From Variovorax sp. PBL-H6 (GTDB taxonomy: Bacteria; Pseudomonadota; Gammaproteobacteria; Burkholderiales; Burkholderiaceae_C): a stretch of DNA of 64,000 bases. Position numbers and translations under genes: made by a program. The DNA is taken from positions 3,720,001 to 3,784,000 of the forward strand of contig NZ_LR594659.1 in the NCBI RefSeq assembly GCF_901827155.1, in the 5' to 3' direction. Positions 35,164 through 45,859 of the stretch are shown here, in pieces (within the stretch, counting starts at the first letter, position 1; the number at the start of each line of letters is the position of its first letter). Below the pieces are notes generated by a model. The model was not told the DNA's origin. It made no database searches and worked only from the letters and a program-made list of their open reading frames with translations.

Positions 35164-36237
35164 TCAGCCCGCGGTCGCGAACAGGCCGCGCTTGCCGAAC
35201 AATGGCGCGCGGTAGGTGTCCTGCGGCGCCTCGGCGTGGTAGGCCTCCACGCGCGCGACCTCTTCCGACGATCCGAACACCAGCCCGATGCGCTGGTGGA
35301 TCGATTCGGGCTCGACCGTCATCAGGCGGCGGCGGCCGGTGCTCGCCATGCCACCGGCCTGCTCGATCAGGAAGGAGATCGGATTGGCCTCGTAGAGCAG
35401 GCGCAGGCGCCCCGCACGGCCCGACTCCTTGCTGTCTCGCGGATACATGAACACGCCGCCACGCATCAGGATGCGGTGCGTCTCTGCCACGAGCGAGGCG
35501 ATCCAGCGCATGTTGAAGTCGATGCCCCGCGGGCCTTCGCCGCCGGCCAGGCATTCATCGACATAGCGCTTCACCGCCGGTTCCCAGAAGCGGCTGTTCG
35601 ACGCGTTGATGGCGAACTCGCGGGTCCGCGCGGGAATGCGCAGGTTCGGATGGCTCAGCACCCATTCGCCCAGTTGCGGATCGAGCGTGAACGCGTGCGT
35701 GCCGTTGCCGAGGGTCAGCACCAGCATGGTCGAGGGCCCGTAGATCGCGTAGCCGGCACCGACCTGCTCCGTGCCAGGCTGCAGGAAGTCCTCCGGCCTG
35801 GCGTCCCGCTGCGGCGTGGGCGCGCGCAGGATCGAGAAGATGCTGCCCACCGCCACGTTGACGTCCGTGTTGGACGAGCCATCCAGCGGATCGAACAGCA
35901 GCAGGTACTTGCCCCGCGGCTGCTGCTGCGGCGGCAGGTAGGGCGCCTCCATTTCCTCCGACACCATGCCCGCCACGTGGCCGCCCCACTCGTTCGCGCG
36001 CAGGAACATGTCGTTGCTCAGGATGTCGAGCGTCTTCTGCTCCTCGCCCTGCACGTTCCGGCTGCTGGCGCTGCCGAGGATGTCCCCGAGCGCACCCAAT
36101 GCCACCTTTCGCGAGATCGCCTTGCACGCAAGCGACACATCGGTAATGACGGCGTTGAGTGCGCCCGTGGCAGCCGGATGGCGGCGGCGTTCCTCGATGA
36201 TGTACTGGGTCAGCGTGGCCTTGCCTGCGATTGGCAT
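35164..36237 (-). CDS. cbbF: Fructose-1,6-bisphosphatase class I
   Basis: The 357-residue enzyme starts MPIAGKATLTQYIIEERRRH. Metal site FDPLDGSSNTDVNVAVGSIF (about 111-130), NGTHAFTLDP and the substrate region RYVDECLAGGEGPRGIDFNM are class I features. In the cycle it hydrolyses fructose and probably sedoheptulose bisphosphates. The cbb position, 15 bases after cbbZ, indicates the autotrophic copy rather than the gluconeogenic one. Confidence 0.96.
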   Translation of the reverse strand: MPIAGKATLTQYIIEERRRHPAATGALNAVITDVSLACKAISRKVALGALGDILGSASSRNVQGEEQKTLDILSNDMFLRANEWGGHVAGMVSEEMEAPYLPPQQQPRGKYLLLFDPLDGSSNTDVNVAVGSIFSILRAPTPQRDARPEDFLQPGTEQVGAGYAIYGPSTMLVLTLGNGTHAFTLDPQLGEWVLSHPNLRIPARTREFAINASNSRFWEPAVKRYVDECLAGGEGPRGIDFNMRWIASLVAETHRILMRGGVFMYPRDSKESGRAGRLRLLYEANPISFLIEQAGGMASTGRRRLMTVEPESIHQRIGLVFGSSEEVARVEAYHAEAPQDTYRAPLFGKRGLFATAG

Positions 36238-36252
36238 GTCGATCTCCTGGTT

Positions 36253-36969
36253 CTAATGATTCGTTGCCTCGCTGCGCACGCCGCGCACGCCGCGCGATCC
36301 CAGCGCCGCGAGCAGCAGTTGTTGCGGCGTCTCGACGCGCCATGCTCGCGGCGGCAGTGCCTTCGCGATGGCATGCCCGCCATAGCCCCATGCGACCAGT
36401 GCGGCCGGGCATCCGGCGGCCTGCGCGGCGAGCAGGTCGGGCGGCGCGTCGCCGACCATCAGCAAGCGCTCAGGCGCCACGCCCAGCCGCTGCGCGGCGG
36501 CCAGCAGCAGAAAGGGTGCGGGCTTGCGCTGGTCGGCTGCATCGGCGCCATGAACTCCGCTCAGGCAGGGCAGCAACCCGGCCGCACGCAGCACGGCGCG
36601 TGCCAGGGCTGTCGGCTTGTTGGTGACCACCACCATCGGCAGCCTCCGGGCCAGTCCGGCGACGAGTTCGGCGATGCCGTGGAAGACGCCGCCGGATTGC
36701 AGAGGCGCAGCCAGCGTGTACGCATCGAAGGTCTTGCGCAGCTGCGCGTGCATCGCTTCGTCGGGGTCGATTTCATGCCGGCACAGCGCTTGCGCGATCA
36801 GCGCGTCAGGGCCGTCGCCGATCCATGCGCGCACGGTGTCCAGGTCGAAATGCGCAAGGCCCGCCGCTTCGAGCGCGGCATTCAAGGCATGCCGGATGTC
36901 AGGGGCGCTGTCGACCAGCGTGCCGTCGAGGTCGAAGGCAATGGCTTCGATGGCCCGCAAATCCTTCAT
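36253..36969 (-). CDS. cbbZ: Phosphoglycolate phosphatase
   Basis: The 238-residue HAD hydrolase has the nucleophile motif [14 protein letters not shown] at about 12-25, then [15 protein letters not shown] and [20 protein letters not shown]. It removes phosphate from 2-phosphoglycolate, the product of RuBisCO oxygenation. Start ATG overlaps the cbbE stop by four bases, so translation is probably coupled. The tail after about 220 is low-complexity ([11 protein letters not shown]). Confidence 0.93.
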   Translation of the reverse strand: MKDLRAIEAIAFDLDGTLVDSAPDIRHALNAALEAAGLAHFDLDTVRAWIGDGPDALIAQALCRHEIDPDEAMHAQLRKTFDAYTLAAPLQSGGVFHGIAELVAGLARRLPMVVVTNKPTALARAVLRAAGLLPCLSGVHGADAADQRKPAPFLLLAAAQRLGVAPERLLMVGDAPPDLLAAQAAGCPAALVAWGYGGHAIAKALPPRAWRVETPQQLLLAALGSRGVRGVRSEATNH

Positions 36970-37646
36970 GCCGCGCTCCCAGCCAGCGCCCGCGTCCGGA
37001 TGGCCTGGATCGCCTCGCGATAGCGCCCGCCGGCGAACACCGCCGAGCCCGCCACCAGCGTATCGGCCCCGGCCGCGCCGATGCGCTCGGCGTTGTCGGC
37101 CTTCACGCCGCCGTCGACCTCGAGCCAGATGTCGCGCCCGCTGGCGTCGATGCGCCGGCGTGCTGCCTCGATCTTCGGCAGCACGCTCTCGATGAAGCTC
37201 TGCCCGCCGAAACCGGGGTTGACCGACATCAGCAGCACCAGGTCGAGCTGCTCCAGCACATGGTCGAGCACCTGCAGCGGCGTGGCCGGGTTCAGAACGA
37301 GCCCGGCCTTGCAGCCGCTGGCCCGGATCAGACGGAGGGTCCGGTCCACGTGTTCGCTCGCCTCGGGATGGAACGAGATGATCGAGGCGCCGGCCTCGGC
37401 GAACATCGGGACCAGCGCGTCGACCGGCTTCACCATCAGGTGCACGTCGATCGGCACCGTGGCGTAGGGCCTGATGGCCTGGCAGACCAGCGGACCGATT
37501 GTCAGATTCGGGACATAGTGGTTGTCCATCACGTCGAAATGGATCAGGTCGGCACCGGCCTCGATGACCGCGCTCACCTCCTCGCCCAGGCGCGCGAAGT
37601 CGGCAGAGAGCAGGCTCGGTGCGATCCGGATGGTCTTCTCCTGCAT
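36966..37646 (-). CDS. cbbE: Ribulose-phosphate 3-epimerase
   Basis: From ATG 37646 the 226-residue TIM barrel starts [20 protein letters not shown]. Active-site segments are [38 protein letters not shown] and [10 protein letters not shown]. It interconverts xylulose and ribulose 5-phosphates. GGAG precedes ATG 37646, and this start matches the family. It is one base from the cbbY stop and overlaps cbbZ, in a tightly packed operon. Confidence 0.95.
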   Translation of the reverse strand: MQEKTIRIAPSLLSADFARLGEEVSAVIEAGADLIHFDVMDNHYVPNLTIGPLVCQAIRPYATVPIDVHLMVKPVDALVPMFAEAGASIISFHPEASEHVDRTLRLIRASGCKAGLVLNPATPLQVLDHVLEQLDLVLLMSVNPGFGGQSFIESVLPKIEAARRRIDASGRDIWLEVDGGVKADNAERIGAAGADTLVAGSAVFAGGRYREAIQAIRTRALAGSAA

Positions 37647-37647
37647 C

Positions 37648-38448
37648 TCATTCCCCTCGGTAGAGTGCCTGCACGGCATTCACGGGCGGCACCGCGGTCG
37701 CGAGATGCGTGAGTTCGTCGACGCCGAGCCAGGCGGCCGACTGGAGTCGCTCGCCGGGTTCGCCATCGAGCGGCTGCTCCCTGTCGCCCAGGCTCGGCAG
37801 GACCAGGCCCGCACCGCTGAAGTCCCCGCCCTCGGTCCAGAACGTCGGCGTGACCAGCGTCCACAGCCCGGCAGCGAGCGCCGAGCGCAGTCCGTTGGCC
37901 GAGTCCTCGACGGCGATCGCCCGCTCCGGCGCCACGCCCATCGTGTCGAGCGCCAGCCGGTAGATGTCGGGTGCGGGCTTCTTCGCGCGGACCTGGTCGC
38001 CGCAGGCGATCACGTCGAACATCGACAGGCCGCACGGACCCAGCGTGGCCAGCAGCAAGGCGTCGATGTTCACCGCGGTCGTGGTGCTGGCGATCGCCAG
38101 GCGCAGCCCGGCGCCGATCGCCTCTTCGAGCAGGCGTGCCACGCCGGGACGCAGCGCGAGGCCACCCTGCAGCGCGATGCCGGTGTAGTGGCGCGTCTTG
38201 GCGGCATGGAGCTCGGGCACCTGCTCGCGCAGGCGCTTCTTCTCGGAGGCGCACAGGGCCAGGCCATCGATGTAGGCCCTCAGCCGCTCCTTGCCGCCCG
38301 TGACCGCGAGGAGGCTCCTGTATTCGGCGCGTTCCCACCGCCAGTCCAGCCCGAGCTCCCCGAAGGCCAGGTTGAAGGCGCGGCGATGCACCTCCTCGGT
38401 GTCGGCCAGGGTGCCGTCGACGTCGAACACGATCGCCTCGATGCTCAT
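37648..38448 (-). CDS. cbbY: CbbY, HAD phosphatase (xylulose-1,5-bisphosphate type)
   Basis: The 266-residue HAD protein has [19 protein letters not shown] at about 8-26, [14 protein letters not shown] for motif [19 protein letters not shown] and [15 protein letters not shown]. CbbY from red-type operons dephosphorylates xylulose 1,5-bisphosphate, an inhibitory RuBisCO misfire product. The C-terminal 35 residues ([20 protein letters not shown]) extend beyond the fold. Its start overlaps the cbbX stop (ATGA). Confidence 0.93.
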   Translation of the reverse strand: MSIEAIVFDVDGTLADTEEVHRRAFNLAFGELGLDWRWERAEYRSLLAVTGGKERLRAYIDGLALCASEKKRLREQVPELHAAKTRHYTGIALQGGLALRPGVARLLEEAIGAGLRLAIASTTTAVNIDALLLATLGPCGLSMFDVIACGDQVRAKKPAPDIYRLALDTMGVAPERAIAVEDSANGLRSALAAGLWTLVTPTFWTEGGDFSGAGLVLPSLGDREQPLDGEPGERLQSAAWLGVDELTHLATAVPPVNAVQALYRGE

Positions 38449-39368
38449 CGGAGTACCTCGACTTCTGCTGTCGTCGCGCCGGGACGCGCATCGAACACGC
38501 GGCTCGCCAGGATGTCCTGCGCCTGCAGCGTGCAGAGCTGCTCGCGCGTCAGGGCCTCTTCGCTGCCGAACAGCCGCGTGGCGTGGCGCAGCCGGATGCG
38601 GTCCAGCGCATTGCGCACCGATCGCGCGTTGGCGAAATGCGGCTGCCCCCGGCGCAGGCTCACATAGCGCGCGAAGCTCGACACCGCGCCATCGTCGAAG
38701 CTGTAGTTCAGCCGCTGCAGCATCAGCTGCGCGATCTGCATCAGCTCGGCCTCGCTGTAGTCCGGGAAGTCGATGTGGTGCGCAATGCGCGAGGCCATTC
38801 CCGGATTGCTGCCGAAGAAGGTCTCCATGCGGTCCTTGTAGCCCGCGAGGATCACGACCAGGTCGTCGCGCTGGTTCTCCATCACCTGCAGCAGGATCTC
38901 GATCGACTCCTGTCCGTAGTCACGCTCGTTCTCCGGCCGGTAGAGGTAGTAGGCCTCGTCGATGAACAGCACGCCGCCCATGGCCTTCTTGATCACTTCG
39001 CGGGTCTTGGGCGCCGTGTGGCCGATGAACTGGCCGACCAGGTCGTCGCGCGTCACCGCCACCAGGTGCCCCTTGCGAACGTAGCCCAGCTGCCTGAGCA
39101 CCTCGGCCATGCGCATCGCCACCGTCGTCTTGCCAGTGCCCGGATTGCCGGTGAAGGACATGTGCAGCGAAGGCGGCTGCGATTGCAGCCCCTGCGCCTG
39201 GCGCAGCTTGTCGATCAGGAGCAGCGCGGCGATGTCGCGAATGCGGCCTTTCACCGGCGCCAGGCCGACCAGCTCGGCATCGAGCTGGTCGAGCAGCGTC
39301 TTGACGCCCGAGGCCTCGAAGAGCTGCCTCGGCGCGGTGGCGGTGTCTGGGGTCTGGGCGGCGTCCAT
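38445..39368 (-). CDS. cbbX: CbbX, red-type RuBisCO activase
   Basis: The 307-residue AAA protein has Walker [21 protein letters not shown] near 70-85, pore loop region [20 protein letters not shown], Walker [15 protein letters not shown] and the CbbX C-terminal [16 protein letters not shown]. Red-type CbbX uses ATP to pull on the RuBisCO large-subunit C-terminus and release inhibitory sugar phosphates. It lies after cbbS, as expected for form IC operons. Confidence 0.97.
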   Translation of the reverse strand: MDAAQTPDTATAPRQLFEASGVKTLLDQLDAELVGLAPVKGRIRDIAALLLIDKLRQAQGLQSQPPSLHMSFTGNPGTGKTTVAMRMAEVLRQLGYVRKGHLVAVTRDDLVGQFIGHTAPKTREVIKKAMGGVLFIDEAYYLYRPENERDYGQESIEILLQVMENQRDDLVVILAGYKDRMETFFGSNPGMASRIAHHIDFPDYSEAELMQIAQLMLQRLNYSFDDGAVSSFARYVSLRRGQPHFANARSVRNALDRIRLRHATRLFGSEEALTREQLCTLQAQDILASRVFDARPGATTAEVEVLR

Positions 39369-39395
39369 GCGGGTGCCTTGCGTCTCAGGCCGGCC

Positions 39396-39815
39396 TCAGT
39401 ACCGCGCGCCTTCGGGCCGCGCCTGGACGGCGTAGCTCTCGATGCTGTAGCGGATGGTGCGGCCCGGCTCCTCGGTGCGGATCAGGCGGAAGCCCGGCTC
39501 GTTGCCCGGCCGGTTGACGATGAAGGACATCACCACCGACTCGGTCCCGTGGGTCGAGTCGAAGGCCGTCACCCGGATGTACTGCAGCCCGAAGGTCTTG
39601 CGGCAGGCCGCGAGCTCGAGCATGACGCCGGCCGCGTCCTGGATGTCGAACATCGGATTGCCGAACATCTCCCAGAAGGTGTTGCGCGGGTGCGGGTCGT
39701 CGGTGTACTCGATGCCGATCGCCCAGCCCTTGTCGAGGCAGTACTCGACCTGGCGCTTGATCTGCTCGTCGCTCAGGTCGGGCAGGAACGAAAAGGTGCC
39801 TTGCGTGATTCGCAT
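39396..39815 (-). CDS. cbbS: RuBisCO small subunit, form IC
   Basis: The 139-residue protein starts MRITQGTFSFLPDLSDEQIK. The EYTDDPHPRNTFWEMFGNPM segment and long C-terminal beta-hairpin extension (FIVNRPGNEPGFRLIRTEEP) are typical of red-type small subunits. Caps the L8S8 complex with cbbL. It lies 24 bases after cbbL. Confidence 0.97.
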   Translation of the reverse strand: MRITQGTFSFLPDLSDEQIKRQVEYCLDKGWAIGIEYTDDPHPRNTFWEMFGNPMFDIQDAAGVMLELAACRKTFGLQYIRVTAFDSTHGTESVVMSFIVNRPGNEPGFRLIRTEEPGRTIRYSIESYAVQARPEGARY

Positions 39816-39839
39816 GTCTGTCTCTCCGGGTGAATCGGT

Positions 39840-41372
<1,533 letters not shown>

Positions 41373-41395
41373 TTAGGAAAAATTAAAACTTTTGA
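41373..41395. promoter_or_regulatory. Candidate CbbR-binding array (TNA-N7-TNA-N7-TNA)
   Basis: TTA (41373-41375), TTA (41383-41385) and TGA (41393-41395) are spaced by exactly 7 bases in the cbbL-cbbR gap, matching the published TNA-N7-TNA CbbR pattern. ATTAGG at 41372-41377 is also mirrored by CCTAAT at 41413-41418. Confidence 0.6.
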
Positions 41396-41426
41396 CATTG
41401 ACATGTTGCAAACCTAATATCGTTCG

Positions 41427-42413
41427 ATGCCTCTTACCAAGCACGCGAGCTTTCGCCAGCTCGCCACCTTCCATGCGGTGGCCCGGCTCGGCAGCGTGTC
41501 GCTGGCGGCCGACGAGATGCATCTCACGCAGCCTGCGGTGTCGATCCAGATCGGCACGCTCGAGGAATCGGCCGGCACGCCGCTGCTGCAGCGCACCGGA
41601 CGGGGCATCCGGCTGACCGAAGCCGGCGAGCTGCTCGCTGCCTATGCGGGGCGCATCCTCGACCTGTGGCGCGAGGCCGGCGAAGAAATGGCCACGCTGC
41701 AGGGCGTCTTCTCCGGAACGCTGCGCGTCGGCGCCATCACGACGGCCGAGTACCTGCTGCCGCCGATGCTGGTGAACTTCGCCAAGGAGCATCCGAAGGT
41801 CAAGGTCAAGCTCCAGGTCGGCAACCGCGACGAGATCGTGCGCATGCTTGCGGGCCAGGAAATCGACGTCGCGATCATGGGCCGCCCGCCCGCCGAGCTG
41901 AAGACCGATTCAAGTGCCTTCGCCAAGCACCCGATGGCCTTTCTCGCGGCGCCCGGACATCCGCTGATGTCTGCGGCCAAGCCCAGCCTCGCGCTGCTCT
42001 CCGAGACGCGCATGCTGGTGCGCGAGCGCGGCTCGGGCACGCGCACCACGGTCGAGCGCTTCTTCAAGGACAACGGACTGCCGCTGCGCATCGGCTCCGA
42101 GCTGTCGAGCAACGAGGCCATCAAGCAGATGTGCGCCGCCGGCTTCGGCATCGCCTTCCTGTCGATGCACACCTGCGTGCTCGAGATGAACGCGGGCCTG
42201 CTGGCGCTCCTGCCGGTGCCCGGCAATCCGATCGTGCGCGACTGGTACGTCATGCACCTCGCGTCGCGCCAGCTGCCGCAGGTCGCGCTGGCCTTCGAGG
42301 ACTATCTTCGCGCGCAGGGCCAGGCACAGATCCAGCATCAGCTCGGCCAGCTGCCGCCGGCGCGCCAACCTGCGCGAAAACTTGCGCGCAAGCGCAGCGC
42401 CGCACGCACCTGA
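41427..42413 (+). CDS. cbbR: LysR-type regulator of the Calvin cycle operon
   Basis: The 328-residue LTTR starts MPLTKHASFRQLATFHAVAR. Helix-turn-helix lies at about 15-60 (VSLAADEMHLTQPAVSIQIG), with the substrate domain from 95 including LRVGAITTAEYLLPPMLVNF. It probably senses RuBP, PEP or NADPH-related signals, as CbbR proteins do. It is transcribed away from cbbL with the TNA array between them. The C-terminus is basic (ARKLARKRSAART). Confidence 0.95.
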   Translation: MPLTKHASFRQLATFHAVARLGSVSLAADEMHLTQPAVSIQIGTLEESAGTPLLQRTGRGIRLTEAGELLAAYAGRILDLWREAGEEMATLQGVFSGTLRVGAITTAEYLLPPMLVNFAKEHPKVKVKLQVGNRDEIVRMLAGQEIDVAIMGRPPAELKTDSSAFAKHPMAFLAAPGHPLMSAAKPSLALLSETRMLVRERGSGTRTTVERFFKDNGLPLRIGSELSSNEAIKQMCAAGFGIAFLSMHTCVLEMNAGLLALLPVPGNPIVRDWYVMHLASRQLPQVALAFEDYLRAQGQAQIQHQLGQLPPARQPARKLARKRSAART

Positions 42414-42435
42414 GCCCGCGAAGGCGCGTCAGGCG

Positions 42436-44748
42436 TCAGGCGCCAAGCTGCAGCCGCACGCCGAGCCACACCGCGCGCGGCGCACCCGGCGCCACGAACT
42501 GCTCGTTGCGCCAGGCCTCGGGCGGCAACACCGCGCCGGCGGCATCGAAGCCGTTGCGCCCGAGCTGCCCGGCGCTGGCATAGCGACGATCGAACAGGTT
42601 CGCCACCTTCGCGAAGAGCTCGACGCCAGGGCGCGGCTTCCAGCTCGCCGTGAGGTCGAGCAGCGCATAGCCGCCGAGCCGGCCGCTGCCGGAGAACGCG
42701 GCCCCATCGGGCGTGTGCAGGCCGTTCTCGTTGCCGCGCACGGTCTGGTGCGAGTAGGCGCGGTACTGGGCACCGATCGTCCACGCCGGCGTCACCCGCC
42801 AGTCGACGTTGAACTTCAGTTGGTGCGCCGGCAGGCCGGGCAGCCGGTCGCCGGGCCGCACCGCGATCTCGCCTTCGCCGGTGCAGGCCGGGCTGCTCTC
42901 CGCGCTGCTGTTCGACTCCGACACCAGGCATGCCGGCGAGTCGTATCTCGCCCGCAGGTAGCTGTACGACAAGGACCAGTCGAGGGCGCCCGTCTGCTCG
43001 CCAAGCCCGAGTTCCACTCCCTGGCGCAGGGTGCGTCCGAAGTTGCTGAAGTAGCCGCGCGAGAGCCCGCTGCTGACGAACAGCAGATCGTCCTTGTTGA
43101 CGGTGCGGAACACCGAGGCGTTCCAACGCATCCCGGATTCGAGGGTGCCTCTGAGGCCGGTTTCGAAAGTCTGCGACACCACCTGCTTCAGCGGCGGGTC
43201 CGACTGCAGCGCATTCGGCAGCACGCAGGCGTTCGCAGGGTCGGAGCATCCCAGCTCGATCGGGCTCGGTGCCCGGTTGCCCTGGCTCCAGCCGCCGTAG
43301 GCCGTCAACCGCGGCGTGGCCTGCCAGGTGATGCCGGCGGCCGGATTGAACTTGCGATAGCGGCCCTCGCCATCGAGCTGTGTCGAAAGGCCGAGCTGGG
43401 ACCGCCCTTCGTCACGGGTCGTCACACGGGTATCGTTGAAGCGGCCCGACAGGCTGAGCTGCAGGTCGGGCCTGAGCGCCACCAGGTCCTGGAAGTAGAG
43501 GCTGGCCGTGCGGCTCCTGCCCGCCAGCAGTGCGTCGATTTCCGCTTCTTCGAGCGGCACCACCGCACGCGTCGGATCGAGGAAACCTTCCGCCTGCGTC
43601 TGCGCGAAGCGCGTGCGCGCGCGGTCCACCGAAGCGCCGAAGGTGAAGCGATGAATGCCTGCGGTGACGCTCGACTGCAGCGCCAGGCCGTCGCCGTGCT
43701 GCCGTGTGCTGCTGCGGTTCTCCACGCCCGACTCCTCCACGTCGGGCGGACTGAAGTCGTCGTTCAGGTCGCCGTTGAGCGTCGAATAGCGCGAGCGCCG
43801 CGTGTAGGCCGTCATCGAGATCGTCTGCCGGTCGCTCAGCTGGTAGCTGGCATTGAACGTCAGCATCGACATCCGGTTCTCGGTCCGGTCCGGCCGCGTG
43901 TAGACCTGCCTGCGGTTCTGCAGGAGCATCGATTCGGGCAGCAGGCCGTTGCCCACCAGCGTGTTGTCGCCGTGCGTGAAGCTCAGGTCCCAGGACAGCT
44001 TTCCCCGGTCCTGCCCCACCTTGGCGAAGAGCTGGCGCACGCGCGAGGGCGAGTGGTCGCGCCAGCCGTCTTCGTTGAGCCCGCCGAGCGCCAGGAAGAG
44101 ATGTCCGCCCTCGGCCAGCTTGCGGCCGTGCGTGAGCTCGGTGCTCACCCGGCCGAAAGAGCCGGCCTGCAGTTCGAGCTCGGTGCCCGGATGCGTGTCG
44201 CCGCGCTTCGTCTGCAGCGACAGCGCGCCGCCGAGCGTGTTGAGGCCGAACAGCGGATTGGAGCCCGGCAGCAGCGTGATGCTGGAGATCGCCGCCTTCG
44301 GGATCAGGTCCCAGTTCACCACGTCGCCGAAGGGTTCGTTGATGCGCACGCCGTCCTGGTACACCGACAGGCCCTGCGGCGTCCCGAGCAGGGGACTGGC
44401 GGTGAAGCCGCGGTAGTTCACGTCGAGCTGGTAGGGGTTGCCCTGGATCTCGTTGACGCTGACGCTCGGCAACTGGCTCGACATGAAATCGGGCAGGTTC
44501 AGGCTCTGTGCGCGGCGCAGCTGCGCGTCGGTCGCGGTCTGCACGTTCGAGGGGAAGTGGTCCTTCGGTACCTCCGTGCCCGGTACCGGCATGGTCCCCA
44601 CCACTTCCACCGTCGGCAGGACGGCCCGCGATTCGGCTTGCGCCTGCCCTTGCGCCTGCCCTTGCGCCTGTGCTTGCATGGGGCCTGCTGTGGCAGCGAT
44701 GGCCAGAGCGATCAGCCGGCGTGGAGTCTTCGGGTTCGGTCGGCTCAT
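42436..44748 (-). CDS. TonB-dependent outer-membrane receptor
   Basis: The 770-residue protein starts MSRPNPKTPRRLIALAIAAT; the signal peptide continues to an AQGQ repeat caused by a 12-base tandem repeat. The plug domain (about 55-180) has LNLPDFMSSQLPSVSVNEIQ, VYQDGVRINEPFGDVVNWDL and NPLFGLNTLGGALSLQTKRG; the beta-barrel ends with Leu-Gly-Val-Arg-Leu-Gln-Leu-Gly-Ala instead of a strict terminal Phe. It imports a chelated ligand with TonB energy. Placement next to XoxF genes makes a lanthanide chelate a possible ligand, but this is inference. Sixteen bases after the Bug gene stop. Confidence 0.92.
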   Translation of the reverse strand: MSRPNPKTPRRLIALAIAATAGPMQAQAQGQAQGQAQAESRAVLPTVEVVGTMPVPGTEVPKDHFPSNVQTATDAQLRRAQSLNLPDFMSSQLPSVSVNEIQGNPYQLDVNYRGFTASPLLGTPQGLSVYQDGVRINEPFGDVVNWDLIPKAAISSITLLPGSNPLFGLNTLGGALSLQTKRGDTHPGTELELQAGSFGRVSTELTHGRKLAEGGHLFLALGGLNEDGWRDHSPSRVRQLFAKVGQDRGKLSWDLSFTHGDNTLVGNGLLPESMLLQNRRQVYTRPDRTENRMSMLTFNASYQLSDRQTISMTAYTRRSRYSTLNGDLNDDFSPPDVEESGVENRSSTRQHGDGLALQSSVTAGIHRFTFGASVDRARTRFAQTQAEGFLDPTRAVVPLEEAEIDALLAGRSRTASLYFQDLVALRPDLQLSLSGRFNDTRVTTRDEGRSQLGLSTQLDGEGRYRKFNPAAGITWQATPRLTAYGGWSQGNRAPSPIELGCSDPANACVLPNALQSDPPLKQVVSQTFETGLRGTLESGMRWNASVFRTVNKDDLLFVSSGLSRGYFSNFGRTLRQGVELGLGEQTGALDWSLSYSYLRARYDSPACLVSESNSSAESSPACTGEGEIAVRPGDRLPGLPAHQLKFNVDWRVTPAWTIGAQYRAYSHQTVRGNENGLHTPDGAAFSGSGRLGGYALLDLTASWKPRPGVELFAKVANLFDRRYASAGQLGRNGFDAAGAVLPPEAWRNEQFVAPGAPRAVWLGVRLQLGA

Positions 44749-44763
44749 CGGGGGGATTTCCTT

Positions 44764-45759
44764 TCAGGTCCCGGTGCGGGCCAGGCCCAGCCGGTCCACC
44801 ATGGCGCGCTCCTGCGCGAAGATCTCGCGGCAGGACTGCGCGTACGCCTCCGGCCCGAGGTAGTCGACCTCCTGGTCGTACTTCGCCAGCTCGTCCTTGA
44901 ACCGCTGGTCGAACATGGCTTTCTTGAAGGCATCGTGCAGCACCTTGACCACGCCCAGCCGCAGGCCGCGCGGCCCCGCCAGGCCGAAGGGCGAGGTGGC
45001 CACGATGTCGAAGCCCAGCTCGCGCAGCACCGGCACCCCGGGCCAGCGCCTGGAGCGCTCGGCGCCGAAGGTCACCAGCAGCCGAAGCGTGCCCGCATCC
45101 ACCGCCGGCCCGAAGCCGGTCGAGTTGACGCCGGCCATCACCTGCCCGCCTGCGATCGCATTCAACTGTTCGGCCGTGCCCTTGTACGGCACATGGATGT
45201 AGCGCAGCCTGCGGGCGGTGAACAGTTCCTCCAGCACCATGTGCGGCGTGGTGCCGACGCCGTTGGTGGCGATGGTGAGCTCGCCGGGGTGCGCGCGTGC
45301 GAATGCGAACAGGTCGTCGAGGGAGCGGACGGGACTTCCGGCCGCGACCAGCACGCCGAAGGTGACGCTGGATACCTGGAGGAGCGGCGTCACATCCCGG
45401 ATCGGGTCCCACAGCACCTTCTGCGTGTGGGGCACACGGAACACCGTCTGCGGCATCTGGGCGATGGTGTAGCCGTCGGGCCGCGCCTGCTGCAGGACGG
45501 GCATGGCGAGCGTGCCGCCTGCGCCGCCGCGGTTCTCGGTCAGCACGGGCTGGCCCAGCGAGGCCGAGGCGAGTTCGGCGAGCAGGCGAAGCGAGATGTC
45601 GGTTGCGCCGCCGGCGGGCCAGGGGACCCAGAGGGTGATGGCGCGGGACGGGAAGGTTTCGGTGGAAGCCATTGCTCCGGGCAACGGCAGCGTACCGAGG
45701 GCCAGTGCGCCTGCTTGCTGTAGCCAGCGGCGTCGATTGGGGCGGTCGTGGAGGGTCAC
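44764..45759 (-). CDS. Bug-family (TctC-like) periplasmic solute receptor
   Basis: The 331-residue protein starts MTLHDRPNRRRWLQQAGALA, a Tat-like RR signal (NRRRWLQQ) with cleavage near GAMAS. Bug motifs are FPSRAITLWVPWPAGGATDI, NRGGAGGTLAMPVLQQARPD and HVPYKGTAEQLNAIAGGQVM. No TctAB permease genes are nearby. It precedes the TonB receptor by 15 bases, so the two are probably co-transcribed and may pass the same ligand across the periplasm. Ligand unknown. Confidence 0.92.
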   Translation of the reverse strand: MTLHDRPNRRRWLQQAGALALGTLPLPGAMASTETFPSRAITLWVPWPAGGATDISLRLLAELASASLGQPVLTENRGGAGGTLAMPVLQQARPDGYTIAQMPQTVFRVPHTQKVLWDPIRDVTPLLQVSSVTFGVLVAAGSPVRSLDDLFAFARAHPGELTIATNGVGTTPHMVLEELFTARRLRYIHVPYKGTAEQLNAIAGGQVMAGVNSTGFGPAVDAGTLRLLVTFGAERSRRWPGVPVLRELGFDIVATSPFGLAGPRGLRLGVVKVLHDAFKKAMFDQRFKDELAKYDQEVDYLGPEAYAQSCREIFAQERAMVDRLGLARTGT

Positions 45760-45807
45760 TGGGCGAGCTCCTCCGCGCTCTGTTTTGGCCTTGCTGCTTT
45801 GTCGAGG

Positions 45808-45824
45808 CCGGCTCCAGCCTCAAC
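45808..45824. repeat. Isolated copy of the inverted-repeat arm end
   Basis: CCGGCTCCAGCCTCAAC, followed by an imperfect continuation, matches the outer segment of the long repeat at 59714-59731. It lies in the 100-base gap between the receptor and ABC permease genes and may be part of a dispersed repeat family. Confidence 0.45.
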
Positions 45825-45859
45825 CAAAGCGCACCTTAAAAAAATAGCGAAACAAGGTC

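Noticed and set aside
42382..45723. An 1113-codon plus-strand open frame opposite the TonB and Bug genes
   Set aside because: It is low-complexity, rich in Arg, Ala and Gly, with the real receptor genes on the minus strand.
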